A DNA stretch of 64,000 bases from Pseudomonas vanderleydeniana (GCF_014268755.2 NZ_CP077093.1:4886001-4950000), one strand, 5' to 3'; shown: positions 36,600 through 45,703, counted from the stretch's first letter. Notes: generated by a model from the sequence alone, not told the origin. Numbers and translations: made by a program.

Positions 36600-37886
36600 A
36601 TGCCGCAACTGCAAAAGGCCTGTCTGTGGGAACTGGCCACTCCACAACGCCCCTCCCACACCCCGCTGGTCGGTGAACATGACGCCGATGTCTGCATCAT
36701 CGGCGCGGGTTTCACCGGACTCTCGGCAGCCTTGCGACTGCTCGAGGACGGCCGTTCGGTGTGCATCGTCGAAGCCCACCAGGTCGGCCACGGCGGTTCC
36801 GGGCGCAACGTCGGGCTGGTCAATGCCGGCACCTGGGTGCCGCCGGATGACGTGGAAAAGGTGCTTGGCAAGGCCGCCGGAGACACCCTCAACCGCGCCC
36901 TGGGCGGCGCTCCGGCGCTGGTGTTCGAGCACATCGACCGCTACGGCATCGACTGCCAGGATACCCGCACCGGCACCCTGCACATGGCGCACAACGCCGC
37001 CGGACTCGCGGACCTGCGTAGCCGCGTCGAGCAATGGCAACGCCGCGGGGCGAAGCTGGAACTGCTCACCGGTCGCGACTGCGCCGACGCCTGCGGCACC
37101 GAGCAGGCCTCGGGTGCACTGCTCGACTATCGCGCCGGTACCGTCAACCCCATGGCCTACGCCTCGGGGCTGGCAATCGCGGCGACCCAACGGGGTGCAC
37201 AGCTTTACGGCGACTCACCGGTGACCGGTCTGGCCCGTACCGAAGACGGCTGGCGTGTCAGCACGGCCAGGGGTTCGGTGCGGGCCGGCAAGGTCATCAT
37301 CGCGTCCAATGCCTACACCGAAGGCGAATGGGCCGAAGTGGGCAAGCATATCTTCGCCGGCTACTACTACCAGGTGGCCTCGACGCCGCTGTCCGGCTCC
37401 GCGGCCGACCAGGTGCTCAAGGGCGGCCAGGGCAGCTGGGACACCCGCACCGTGCTGTCGAGCATCCGCCGCGACGCCGAAGGCCGCCTGGTGCTGGGCA
37501 GCCTCGGCAATGCCGCGAACTACCCGCTGTGGTTCATCCGCCGCTGGGCCGACCGTATCGCCAGCCACTATTTCCCACAACTGGGCAAGCTCGACTGGCA
37601 GTGCACCTGGACCGGCCGCATCGGCTTCACCCCCGACCACCTGCTGCGCCTGTTCGAACCGGCACCGGGACTGGTCGCCGCCACCGGCTACAACGGCCGC
37701 GGCGTGACCACCGGCACGCTGGTGGGCAAGTCGCTGGCCGAATACCTGCTGGGCGAAGACAAACAAGCGCTGCCCATGCCCTTTTCCAACGCCCAACCGG
37801 TCAGCGCCCGAGGACTGCGCAGCGCCACCTACGACGCGGGCTTCGGCCTGTACCACGCGGGCCAGTGCCTGCGCGTCGTACTGTAA
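36600..37886 (+). CDS. amaA: L-pipecolate oxidase, DAO family
   Basis: FAD-dependent oxidase of 428 residues, the length of Pseudomonas AmaA, converting L-pipecolate to piperideine-6-carboxylate, which opens to the substrate of AmaB. The FAD motif is CIIGAGFTGLSAALRLLEDG (about residues 32-51), then GHGGSGRNVGLVNAG. The C-terminal LVAATGYNGRGVTTGTLVGK closes the FAD site. The start is the ATG at 36600, 8 nt after AGGAG; an ATG at 36573 has no site. It follows amaB by 70 bp. It resembles PuuB in this window, but gene order favours the pipecolate role. Confidence 0.87.
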   Translation: MPQLQKACLWELATPQRPSHTPLVGEHDADVCIIGAGFTGLSAALRLLEDGRSVCIVEAHQVGHGGSGRNVGLVNAGTWVPPDDVEKVLGKAAGDTLNRALGGAPALVFEHIDRYGIDCQDTRTGTLHMAHNAAGLADLRSRVEQWQRRGAKLELLTGRDCADACGTEQASGALLDYRAGTVNPMAYASGLAIAATQRGAQLYGDSPVTGLARTEDGWRVSTARGSVRAGKVIIASNAYTEGEWAEVGKHIFAGYYYQVASTPLSGSAADQVLKGGQGSWDTRTVLSSIRRDAEGRLVLGSLGNAANYPLWFIRRWADRIASHYFPQLGKLDWQCTWTGRIGFTPDHLLRLFEPAPGLVAATGYNGRGVTTGTLVGKSLAEYLLGEDKQALPMPFSNAQPVSARGLRSATYDAGFGLYHAGQCLRVVL

Positions 37887-38129
37887 TTCCCTTAGTCGTC
37901 CCTGCCAGACAACAACAAAACCATGACTGCACTTTCTGCCGAAAGTACTCGCTAAAACAGGACACGATCACCATGGCTCTACCCACACTCGCAGCGCGCC
38001 TTGCGCTAGCGCCTCGAACACGCAGACGGATCGGGCACAGGCCACCTGAGGCCTGACGCTCCGCTCTCCCCCGGCAGGACCGCCCGATGGACCTGCCGCA
38101 CGCCTACTTCCTGTACATGAGGGTCTGCA
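37887..38129. other. intergenic region amaA to permease
   Basis: 243 bp with no convincing gene. A 27-codon frame at 37973-38056 has no ribosome site and low-complexity Arg-rich coding. A GCAGG...CCTGC repeat (about 38076-38098) could form a hairpin just upstream of the permease. Possibly decayed sequence or a 5' leader. Confidence 0.3.
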
Positions 38130-39518
38130 ATGGCTTCACATGCTCCTGAGCGCACGCTCAAAAAAGGCCTGTCCGCGCGGCAGGTTTCGATGATCTCGAT
38201 TGCCGGCATCATCGGTGCCGGCCTGTTCATCGGCTCGTCCAAGGCCATCGCCACGGCGGGGCCGGCCATTCTGCTGTCCTACGCGATGACCGGCCTGCTG
38301 GTGCTGCTGGTGATGCGCATGCTCGCCGAAATGGCCATCTCCAACCCCGACAGCGGCTCGTTCTCCACCTACGCCAGCGAGGCCATCGGCCCGTGGGCCG
38401 GCTTCACCATCGGCTGGCTGTACTGGTGGTTCTGGGTGCTGATCATTCCGGTGGAGGCGATCGCCGGCGCCGACATCCTGCACGCCTGGCTGCCGATGAT
38501 TCCATCGTGGGCCTACGCCCTGCTGATCATGGTGGTGCTGGCCGGCACCAACCTGGTCAGCGTCAGCAACTTCGGCGCCTTCGAGTACTGGTTCGCGCTG
38601 GTCAAGATCATCGGCATCGTCGGCTTCATCGTGGTCGCCACGCTGGCCGTGTGCGGGGTGTTCCCGCTGGCACCGCAGGTGTCGGGCATCGGCCAGATCT
38701 TCTCCAATGGCGGCTTCATGCCCCATGGCTTCGGTGCCGTACTGGGCGGTGTGCTGATCACCATCTTCTCGTTCTTCGGCGCGGAAATCGTCACCATCGC
38801 CGCCGACGAAACCGAGAACCCGCAGGCCAAGATCCGTCGCGCCACCAACCTGGTGGTGTACCGTATCGCCCTGTTCTACCTGTGCTCGATCTTCTTCGTG
38901 GTCGCCCTGGTGGCCTGGAATGATCCGCGCCTGGTGGAGGTGGGCTCGTTCCAGCGCGCACTGGAAGTGATCAACGTGCCGGGCGCCAAGCTGATGGTCG
39001 ACATCGTGGTCTTCGTCGCCGTGACCAGTTGCATGAACTCCGGGCTCTACACCGCCTCGCGCATGGTCTACTCGCTGTCCAGCCGCGGTGACGGCCCTGC
39101 CGCCGTGCGCTACATCTCGCGCCGTGGCGTGCCGGTGGTGGCCGTGAGCATCTCGACCCTGGCCGGTTTCGTCGGCTGCGGCATCAACTTCCTGTTCCCC
39201 GGCCAGGTGTTCGGCTTCCTGCTCTCCACCACCGGCGCCATCGCCCTGCTGGTGTACCTGGTGATCGCCGTCTCGCAACTGCGCATGCGCCGTCGCGCCG
39301 ACCGCGAAGGCCGTCAGCTGGAACTGCGCATGTGGCTGTTCCCGTGGCTCACCTGGCTGGTGATCGGGCTGATCGCGCTGGTGCTGGGCTACATGCTGTT
39401 CAGCGAATCCTACCGCTACGAGACGCTGATGACCGCGGCGGTGGCCGGGGCGATGCTGATCACCGGACTGCTGCGCCAGCGTTCGGGCCCCGCGCTGCAA
39501 GCCGTGAAGCATCACTGA
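38130..39518 (+). CDS. amino-acid permease, GabP-like (APC)
   Basis: Twelve-helix inner-membrane amino-acid carrier of 462 residues. The start LKKGLSARQVSMISIAGIIGAGLFIGSSKAI is the classical AAT-family motif, and later GAEIVTIAADETENPQAKIRRATNLVVYRI is typical of GabP, LysP and AnsP. Being last in the amaB-amaA run, it could import lysine, pipecolate or 2-aminoadipate; its closest look is to GABA-type permeases. It starts at the ATG at 38130 with GAGGG upstream. A hairpin at 39543 lies between it and the convergent flgG paralogue. Confidence 0.85.
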   Translation: MASHAPERTLKKGLSARQVSMISIAGIIGAGLFIGSSKAIATAGPAILLSYAMTGLLVLLVMRMLAEMAISNPDSGSFSTYASEAIGPWAGFTIGWLYWWFWVLIIPVEAIAGADILHAWLPMIPSWAYALLIMVVLAGTNLVSVSNFGAFEYWFALVKIIGIVGFIVVATLAVCGVFPLAPQVSGIGQIFSNGGFMPHGFGAVLGGVLITIFSFFGAEIVTIAADETENPQAKIRRATNLVVYRIALFYLCSIFFVVALVAWNDPRLVEVGSFQRALEVINVPGAKLMVDIVVFVAVTSCMNSGLYTASRMVYSLSSRGDGPAAVRYISRRGVPVVAVSISTLAGFVGCGINFLFPGQVFGFLLSTTGAIALLVYLVIAVSQLRMRRRADREGRQLELRMWLFPWLTWLVIGLIALVLGYMLFSESYRYETLMTAAVAGAMLITGLLRQRSGPALQAVKHH

Positions 39519-39542
39519 TTCCTACCCGCCCCCACCGGCGGG

Positions 39543-39582
39543 CCTGGAGTGGCGTGAGCCCCGAGACTCACGTCACCCCAGG
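39543..39582. terminator. hairpin between convergent genes, no T-run
   Basis: An imperfect stem of about 15 bp (CCTGG.GTGGCGTGAG with CTCACGTCAC.CCAGG) around a 7-nt loop. It lies 24 bp after the permease stop and 18 bp after the flgG-like stop. Lacks a T-run, so efficiency is uncertain. Confidence 0.45.
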
Positions 39583-39600
39583 CGGCCAGGCCAGGCCCCC

Positions 39601-40386
39601 TCAGAGTTTCTGCGTGAGGCTGCCCAGCATGTCGCTGGCGGTCTTGATGACCTTGGAATTCATCTCGTAGGCACGCTGGGTGGTGATCATGTTGACCATC
39701 TCCTCCACGGTGCTGACGTTGGAGGCCTCCAGGGTGCTCTGCTCGGTGGTTCCGAAACCGTTCAGGCCCGGGGTGCTGACCTGCGGCGCACCGCTGGCGG
39801 CGGTCTCCAGGAACAGGTTGCCACCAATGGCCTGCAGGCCGGCCGGGTTGATGAAGTCGGCGGTCTGCAGGTTGCCGATCACCTGCGACGCCGGGTTGCC
39901 GGCGGTGGTGATCGAGACGGTGCCGTCCTTGCCGACGGTGAAGGTCTGGGCGTTGTTCGGGATCACGATGGCCGGCTGCAGGGCAAAACCGGCGGCGGTG
40001 ACGATCTGGCCGGTGTTGTCCAGGTGGAAGGTACCGTCACGGGTGTAGGCCGTGGTGCCATCCGGTTGCAGGATCTGGAAGAAGCCACGGCCGTTGACCG
40101 CGATGTCCAGCGGCTGGTCGGTGACCTGCAGGCTGCCGGCGGCGAAGTTCTTCTGCGTACCCACGATGCGCACACCGGTACCCAGTTGCAGGCCCGACGG
40201 CAGTTCGCTGTCCTGGGTCGACTGGGCGCCAGGCTGACGCTTGACCTGGTACAGCAGGTCCTGGAATTCGGCACGATCACGCTTGAAGCCGGTGGTCGAG
40301 GCGTTGGCCAGGTTGTTGGAAATCGTGGTCAGCTGGGTGTCCTGGGCCGCCAGGCCCGTTTTGGCAACATAGAGTGCTGGAAGCAT
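39601..40386 (-). CDS. flgG: FlgG-like flagellar distal-rod protein, orphan copy
   Basis: Flagellar rod/hook family protein of 261 residues, the standard FlgG length. The N-terminal ALYVAKTGLAAQDTQLTTISNNLANASTTGFKRD and the C-terminal EASNVSTVEEMVNMITTQRAYEMNSKVIKT are the hallmark coiled segments of axial proteins. FlgG normally sits inside flgBCDEFGHIJKL; here no other flagellar gene is near. It follows the HlyD-like adaptor gene by 61 bp on the same strand. A GAGGAAAA site supports the ATG at 40386. It may be a second copy or have been recruited by the adjacent exporter; neither is shown. Confidence 0.85.
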   Translation of the reverse strand: MLPALYVAKTGLAAQDTQLTTISNNLANASTTGFKRDRAEFQDLLYQVKRQPGAQSTQDSELPSGLQLGTGVRIVGTQKNFAAGSLQVTDQPLDIAVNGRGFFQILQPDGTTAYTRDGTFHLDNTGQIVTAAGFALQPAIVIPNNAQTFTVGKDGTVSITTAGNPASQVIGNLQTADFINPAGLQAIGGNLFLETAASGAPQVSTPGLNGFGTTEQSTLEASNVSTVEEMVNMITTQRAYEMNSKVIKTASDMLGSLTQKL

Positions 40387-40447
40387 GGGTTTTCCTCGAC
40401 CGTCGACTGACGGATGCTGAAGCGTTGAGAGAGAACGACCAAAGGGT

Positions 40448-41353
40448 TTACTGCGGGGTGAATCGCACCAGCAGGCGCTGTCCCACGCGCAGGGATGCCG
40501 GTTCGGGCGAATCGAAGGCCAGGATGCATTCCACGGTACGCAGGTTCGCGCGAACCGCCGGATCGTCTTCCAGCGTGCTTGCCCCAAGCACCTCGCCGAT
40601 CCGCACGACATGGGCGGACAGCGGTGCCAGGCGGCCACCGCCCTCGTCCGTGACCTCGGCCTTCATCCCGGCGGCAACCACGCCGGCGAAGGACTCGTTG
40701 AGCTCGGCCCGCACGATACGAGCCCCGGCCGGCAGCAGGATGAATGACGGTCCCGATTGTGCGGAGACCGTCGTACCGGGCTGGATCAGGCGCCGTACGA
40801 CATGGCCGTCGACCGGTGCGCGAAGTTGGCGCTGCGCCAGCTCATAACGCGCGGTGGCCAGCTTTCTCGCGGCGGTGTCGGCATCGATGCGACTCTTGTG
40901 CACCTCATCGCGCAACTGCTCGGCGATTTCCCGTGCATCCTCGGCACTCTGGCTGTCGCCGGCGCCGGCAGCGGCGGCCTTCGCCAAACGCCTGGCCTTC
41001 TGCTCGGCGAGGTGCAGGCGCCTGTCCAACTGCCGGGCCTGCAGCCGAACCTGCTGTTGCTCGCCCTGGGCGGCCGCCACGGCCAGGTTTGCCAACTCGC
41101 TGTCCAGGGTCGCGAGCAACTGGCCCTTGCTGACCCGATCCCCCTCCTTCACCTGCACGCGTGCCACCACGCCATCGCGACTGACCCCGAGCTTGAGCAG
41201 ACCACCTTCGACATCGACGCGGCCACGGGCGACCGCCACGTACGGGCTGGCCGCAGCGTCCGGCCTGGGGGGTGGCTCGTTCCGGGGGCAACCGGTCAAC
41301 AGCAGGAGTACGCCCGACAGCAACAGCCACGGGCGAAGCGAGTAGAGATTCAT
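40448..41353 (-). CDS. lipoprotein periplasmic adaptor, HlyD/DevB-like
   Basis: Membrane-fusion adaptor of 301 residues with a lipobox LLTGC ending near residue 22, so it would be lipid-anchored in the inner membrane. A barrel-sandwich half-motif (SRDGVVARVQVKEGDRVSKGQLLATLD) is followed by a coiled-coil hairpin from about residue 85 to 165, then the second half-motif (LRAPVDGHVVRRLIQPGTTV). It resembles DevB/MacA-type adaptors that pair with ABC ATPase and FtsX-like permease. Its ATG overlaps the ATPase stop by ATGA. Part of the run from 46108 to 40386. Confidence 0.85.
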   Translation of the reverse strand: MNLYSLRPWLLLSGVLLLLTGCPRNEPPPRPDAAASPYVAVARGRVDVEGGLLKLGVSRDGVVARVQVKEGDRVSKGQLLATLDSELANLAVAAAQGEQQQVRLQARQLDRRLHLAEQKARRLAKAAAAGAGDSQSAEDAREIAEQLRDEVHKSRIDADTAARKLATARYELAQRQLRAPVDGHVVRRLIQPGTTVSAQSGPSFILLPAGARIVRAELNESFAGVVAAGMKAEVTDEGGGRLAPLSAHVVRIGEVLGASTLEDDPAVRANLRTVECILAFDSPEPASLRVGQRLLVRFTPQ

Positions 41354-42102
41354 AGGAAGTGTTCCTGGGGATCGGTAGCACGGGTGCGTCGAGGCGCTGC
41401 CCGGTGATCGTTGAGAATGCGCCCGTCTTCTATGTTCAGGACGCGATCGGTATGGCTGACCAGGCGTGGGTCATGGCTGACGCAGAGCACGGTGGTCCCG
41501 CGCTCGCGGGCGATCCGGTGCAGGATGTCGATGATCACCTGGCCGTTGGCCGCATCCAGGGCACTGGTGGGCTCGTCGGCGAACAGCAGCCTGGGCTCCT
41601 TCGCCACCGCGCGGGCGATGGCGACCCGCTGCTTCTCGCCGCCGGACAACTCGGCGGGACGCAGGTGCATGCGTGCGCCCAGGCCAACGTCCTCCAGCGC
41701 CCGGATCGCCCGCTGACGGCCTTCGGCGGGTGCAAGCCCGAGGTAGTCCAGCGGCAGTTCGACCTGCTGCTGCGCGGTCAGGGCCGGGAACAGATTGAAG
41801 CCCTGGAACACGAACCCCGTGTGCTGCAGCCGAAAGCGCTCCAGGGCGCCGGCATCGAGCCTTGTCAGGTCCTGCCCAAGGGCCAGCACGCGCCCCTGGT
41901 CCGGGCGCTGCAAGCCGCTGAGGATCGCCAGCAGGGTACTTTTCCCGCAGCCGGAAGGACCGGAAATCAGTGTCAGCTCGCCAGGGTGTATCGCCAGGCT
42001 GATGTCATGCAGCACCGGAGTGCTGATCCGCCCCGAGAGGAAAGACTTGCTGATCGCACAGGCTTGCAGGGTGATCGGTGTTGCCGATGTCTGGTCGTAC
42101 AT
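41350..42102 (-). CDS. ABC transporter ATPase, DevA/LolD/MacB-type
   Basis: ATPase subunit of 250 residues. It has Walker A SGPSGCGKSTLL near residue 46, Q-loop GFVFQGFNLFPALT, signature LSGGEKQRVAIARAVA near 148 and Walker B LLFADEPTSALD. The FADEPTSALD form and the SxxN insert are typical of the mechanotransmission group (MacB, LolD, DevA), which energise transport across the periplasm without carrying substrate through their own membrane domain. Start at the ATG at 42102; the longer open frame upstream overlaps the permease gene. It is 8 bp after that gene. Confidence 0.88.
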   Translation of the reverse strand: MYDQTSATPITLQACAISKSFLSGRISTPVLHDISLAIHPGELTLISGPSGCGKSTLLAILSGLQRPDQGRVLALGQDLTRLDAGALERFRLQHTGFVFQGFNLFPALTAQQQVELPLDYLGLAPAEGRQRAIRALEDVGLGARMHLRPAELSGGEKQRVAIARAVAKEPRLLFADEPTSALDAANGQVIIDILHRIARERGTTVLCVSHDPRLVSHTDRVLNIEDGRILNDHRAAPRRTRATDPQEHFL

Positions 42103-42110
42103 GGACGGTT

Positions 42111-43241
42111 CTATCTCAGGAGGCTGGCCGGGTCGGCATGACGCAGGGTGCGGATGGCGGCCAGGCCGGACAGCAGCGCCAGGGCCATGCTCAGCAGCAG
42201 GCACGCCGCCACGGTCACGGGTGAAAGTGCCACCGGCACGTTGTAGTAGCCCGCCACGGCGAACAGCAGGCCGGCCAGCACACAGCTGGCCAGCAGACCC
42301 AGTGCACCGACCCAGAACGCCTGCTCCATCACCACCTTGCGCAGGGCATTCACGCCGACCCCGAGGGCATTGAGGGTGGCGTACTCGCGAATCGAGCCGA
42401 TGACCGCCGCCACCAGCGTCTGGCTGGTGATCACGGCGCCCACCAGGAACACGATCGCCGCCAGGAACAGCACACCGGCGCCGGCACCGGTATCGAACAT
42501 CCAGTACATCTGCGAGCGCTGGGCGAACTGCTCCGCGGTCCATACGGCGTAGTTGCCGAAGGCGGCAGCGCCTTCGAGACGTGCGGCCACCGCCGCCGCC
42601 TGGGCCGGGTCGCGCACGCTGGCCACCAGGTAAGTGGTCCTGTCATCCTCGCCAGTGCCATCGAGTTGTCGGGCCGTTGCCAGGGAGGCCAGCACATTCA
42701 CCCCACCCAGGGCCCGCAAACCGCTGGTGACGCCGACCACACGCACGCGATGACCGTTGAGGGTGGCCGTCTCGCCAGGCCGCACACCCAGGCTGTCCAG
42801 GTCAGCCCGGTCGACGATGACCGCCCCGGGTTCGTTCAGCCGCGCGCGCAGCTCGGCTGGCAGTATCCGCTGGAACATCAGCCCCTGCGGCCGGGCATCG
42901 ATCCCGCTGACGAACACCGAAACACCCCCCGTATCCCGGGCGCCACGCCAATCGGCATCGATCCACTGGAACGGCTCGACGGCCAGGACATCGGCGTCCA
43001 TGCGCAAGTGCATCTCCACGCCCGCGTCGATCGGGCGGCCCAGGTTGACGCTCTGGGTACCGGGATAACCGACCCAGAGCTGGGCACTGGAACCGTTGAT
43101 GTAGACGCTGGCACTGCCGAAGATGCCCAGCACCAGCCCGGCCTGGAGCAGCTGCAACAGCCCGGCAAACCCCACGGCAATCATTGCCGGCAGGAAACGG
43201 CGCCATTCATGGATCAGGGTCTGGCGAGCCAACGCGACCAT
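42111..43241 (-). CDS. DevC/FtsX-like ABC permease
   Basis: Permease of 376 residues with one N-terminal helix (RRFLPAMIAVGFAGLLQLLQAGLVLGIFG), a periplasmic domain of about 210 residues, and three C-terminal helices, the FtsX/MacB/DevC fold. The N-terminal part resembles DevC of cyanobacterial glycolipid exporters more than MacB. Start taken at the ATG at 43241, which overlaps the upstream TGA in a TGATG arrangement; a GTG just before is possible. With ATPase, adaptor and outer-membrane factor it would form a tripartite exporter drawing substrate from the periplasm or inner-membrane outer leaflet. Confidence 0.82.
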   Translation of the reverse strand: MVALARQTLIHEWRRFLPAMIAVGFAGLLQLLQAGLVLGIFGSASVYINGSSAQLWVGYPGTQSVNLGRPIDAGVEMHLRMDADVLAVEPFQWIDADWRGARDTGGVSVFVSGIDARPQGLMFQRILPAELRARLNEPGAVIVDRADLDSLGVRPGETATLNGHRVRVVGVTSGLRALGGVNVLASLATARQLDGTGEDDRTTYLVASVRDPAQAAAVAARLEGAAAFGNYAVWTAEQFAQRSQMYWMFDTGAGAGVLFLAAIVFLVGAVITSQTLVAAVIGSIREYATLNALGVGVNALRKVVMEQAFWVGALGLLASCVLAGLLFAVAGYYNVPVALSPVTVAACLLLSMALALLSGLAAIRTLRHADPASLLR

Positions 43242-44662
43242 CACTCGACCTCCGTCGCAGCCACGACAGGCAACGCCGCACCGCCCAGCGCCTTGTACAA
43301 CGCGACATAGGCGATGCCGCGCTCGGCACTGGCGCTGTCGACCTGTTGTTGGGCACGCAGGCCGGCAACGCGCGCGCCGTCCAGCTCCAGCCGGCTCAGG
43401 AGCCCCAACCGCAGCTGCTGCTGCCGGGCCTCCAGGTGTGCCTCGGCCGCCGCCTGGCTCTGTCGGGACGACTGCTCCCGCAGGCGCAGTTGTTCAAGAT
43501 CGCCCAGAGCGGTTTCAACCTCGGCGCCCCCCTCCAGCACCGACTGCCGGTAGGCCAGGAGCGCGGCTTGCAATTCATGATCCCTGGCCTGCGCAGAGGC
43601 TATCCGCTGCCCCCAGTCGAACAGCGGAAGATTGATCCCCGGCCCGAAGGAGAAAATGCTGTTGCCACTGCGCGCATGCCGGCGATTGCTGGCAACGTTC
43701 AATGACCACTGCAGTGAAGAGCCCAGGCTGATGTGCGGGTAGACATCGGCACGACTGATACCCAGATTGCCCGCGGCAATGATGACCTGGGCCTCGGCGG
43801 CGGAGATTTCCGGCCGCGTGCGCAGCAGGTCCGCCGGTACGTTGCCCAGTTGCCAGGCCCCCAATTGCGGCACCGGCCCGGGCTGCAGCCAGGCGGGGTC
43901 CGGCTGGCTGCGGGCAAGGAGCACCGCCAGTTGCCGGACCTTGCGGTTGATCTGCTGCCGTGGCCTGGTCAGGGCCATCTCGGCCTGGTCCAGCGCGCCC
44001 CTGGCTGCCGATACCTGCGAGGCCGATGCCAGCTTGAGCCGCTCGCGCACGAGCAACAGCTCCAGCTTTTCGCGCTGGGTATCACGAATGGCTCCCAGGC
44101 TGGCCAGCCCCTGTTGAGCCGCTCGCAGCTCGATCCAGTTTCGACAGACCTCCGCGACCAGCGACACCTGTACCGTGCGCAGCTCCGATTCCTGCCAGGC
44201 CAGATTGCCCTGGGCAAGGCGGTCGACGCCTTCCCTCATGCCGAACAGCGGCAGTTCCCACTGCGCGTCGAAACCGACCAGGAAGTAGGACGTACTGGTA
44301 TCCGGGCTGATGGCATCCCGGGTGTTGATGCCCAGCGAAGGCAGGTAGGCGGATGACGAGTGCTGGCTCAGCAGCCGGGTTGCACGCAGGCGCTGCACGG
44401 CGGCGGCGACCTCCAGGTTGTTGCGCAGTGCCTGCTCGACCAGGGCATCGAGCGCCGGATCATTGAAGGCATGCCACCATTGCTGAAGTGCCGGTTGCGG
44501 CGTCCGGACAGGAGCCGGCGCGTTCTGCCAGACATCGGGCAGCGACGCCGTCAACGGCGGTACGGGGGTCGCCGAACAACCGGCCAGGCCCCACAGGGCC
44601 AGCGATAGCAGGCACAGCGCCCGGCCGGTTTGCGATCTGATAAGAGGCTTGATAGTCGTCAC
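43241..44662 (-). CDS. outer-membrane efflux lipoprotein, NodT/OprM type
   Basis: Outer-membrane factor of 473 residues with lipobox LWGLAGC near residue 29, expected to be lipidated and to form the exit duct. Two OEP repeats are visible: AVQRLRATRLLSQHSSSAYLPSLG, then ISAAEAQVIIAAGNLGISRADVYPHISL. Length and RTRPEISAAEA motif match the NodT/OprM group usually paired with RND or MFS pumps; here its partners are ABC-type. It appears to start with GTG at 44662. It overlaps the permease gene by 1 nt at the TGATG junction. Confidence 0.87.
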   Translation of the reverse strand: MTTIKPLIRSQTGRALCLLSLALWGLAGCSATPVPPLTASLPDVWQNAPAPVRTPQPALQQWWHAFNDPALDALVEQALRNNLEVAAAVQRLRATRLLSQHSSSAYLPSLGINTRDAISPDTSTSYFLVGFDAQWELPLFGMREGVDRLAQGNLAWQESELRTVQVSLVAEVCRNWIELRAAQQGLASLGAIRDTQREKLELLLVRERLKLASASQVSAARGALDQAEMALTRPRQQINRKVRQLAVLLARSQPDPAWLQPGPVPQLGAWQLGNVPADLLRTRPEISAAEAQVIIAAGNLGISRADVYPHISLGSSLQWSLNVASNRRHARSGNSIFSFGPGINLPLFDWGQRIASAQARDHELQAALLAYRQSVLEGGAEVETALGDLEQLRLREQSSRQSQAAAEAHLEARQQQLRLGLLSRLELDGARVAGLRAQQQVDSASAERGIAYVALYKALGGAALPVVAATEVE

Positions 44663-44724
44663 CTATACGCACGGGGGGGTACAGGCTCACCAAGCGGTGA
44701 GCCGTTTTTCGAACACCAGAAGAC

Positions 44725-45645
44725 TCAGGGCGCCGCCTCCCCCAGGCCCGGATCGACCCGCTTGCCGATGTCCCTCAGACGCGCCAGCTGGTCGACCATC
44801 CCCGGCGCTTCATCCAGGCAACTGACGAAGGTCCACAGATAGGTCATCACCGCATACACATGGCCGGCCTTGATGCCGGAAGACAACGCCATCTGGCTGA
44901 TCGCCAGGGCAAACAGCAACGCCGCCAGGGAGCCGATAAACAGGTAGGCCGCAGCCTCGCGGTCCGACAGCCAGATACGCAGCCGGGACAACAGGCGATA
45001 GTGGCGATGCAGGGTCTGGGCGCCGACTTTCTCCACCAGGCCGATTTCCTTTTCCAGGCGATCGTTCAGGCGCTCATGCAACAGCTGGTTTCGTCCGGCA
45101 AAGCGTGGCAACAACGTCACGCACAGCAGCAGTACCAGCAGGCAGCCGAGCCCGACCCGGAACTCGATCACCAGCAACATCGCGGCCGCCCCGACAATCG
45201 ACACCAGCGCCGTGCTGATGATGGGGACGTGCTTCTCGAAGAAGTCGACGAAGTCCCGGGCCAGCACCACTCGCGCGGCGACTTTCGAGGTGCTGTGGTT
45301 CTGCGATCGCTGGTTGAGGATGACCGGTACCGCAAGATCGGCATAAATACGGGTGAACGTACGGGTATCGACCGCACGGCGCAGCGCACCGACAAACCAG
45401 AACATGAACACGACAGCGGCATAAAGCAGTGCGTGAAGTGTATTACCCTGGATGATCGAGTCCACCGCAAAACCGGCGAACAAGGGATAAGCCAGCAACA
45501 GCAGATTCTCCAACGCCACCAAAGATAGTGTGCAGAACAACTTGCCAGGATAGGCCCTGGCAATGGCCTTGAGCGTCTGGTAGGCAGACTGTTGACCGAT
45601 CTTCCGGCTTTCTTCGATCAATATTTTTGGTGTTACGGGCGACAT
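44725..45645 (-). CDS. ABC six-transmembrane-domain protein lacking ATPase
   Basis: Membrane protein of 306 residues resembling the TMD half of ABC exporters: six hydrophobic segments, from LFCTLSLVALENLLLLAYPLFAGFAVD to AYLFIGSLAALLFALAISQMALSSGIKAGHVYAVMTYLWTF. The polypeptide stops where an ATPase domain would begin, with no Walker motifs. This stand-alone domain is known as a family without an assigned function. Start taken at the ATG at 45645; the upstream open frame would overlap the next gene. It is 62 bp upstream of the outer-membrane factor on the same strand and may join that exporter or use an ATPase encoded elsewhere. Confidence 0.72.
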   Translation of the reverse strand: MSPVTPKILIEESRKIGQQSAYQTLKAIARAYPGKLFCTLSLVALENLLLLAYPLFAGFAVDSIIQGNTLHALLYAAVVFMFWFVGALRRAVDTRTFTRIYADLAVPVILNQRSQNHSTSKVAARVVLARDFVDFFEKHVPIISTALVSIVGAAAMLLVIEFRVGLGCLLVLLLCVTLLPRFAGRNQLLHERLNDRLEKEIGLVEKVGAQTLHRHYRLLSRLRIWLSDREAAAYLFIGSLAALLFALAISQMALSSGIKAGHVYAVMTYLWTFVSCLDEAPGMVDQLARLRDIGKRVDPGLGEAAP

Positions 45646-45703
45646 GGGAAACTCGTCGAGATAAAGATGCCGTGGGTTATTCAGGCTTGGCTGGATGCAG
45701 GTG

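Noticed and set aside
37973..38056. 27-codon frame between amaA and the permease
   Set aside because: No ribosome site, Arg/Ala-biased composition, and no overlap with a neighbour that would suggest coupling.
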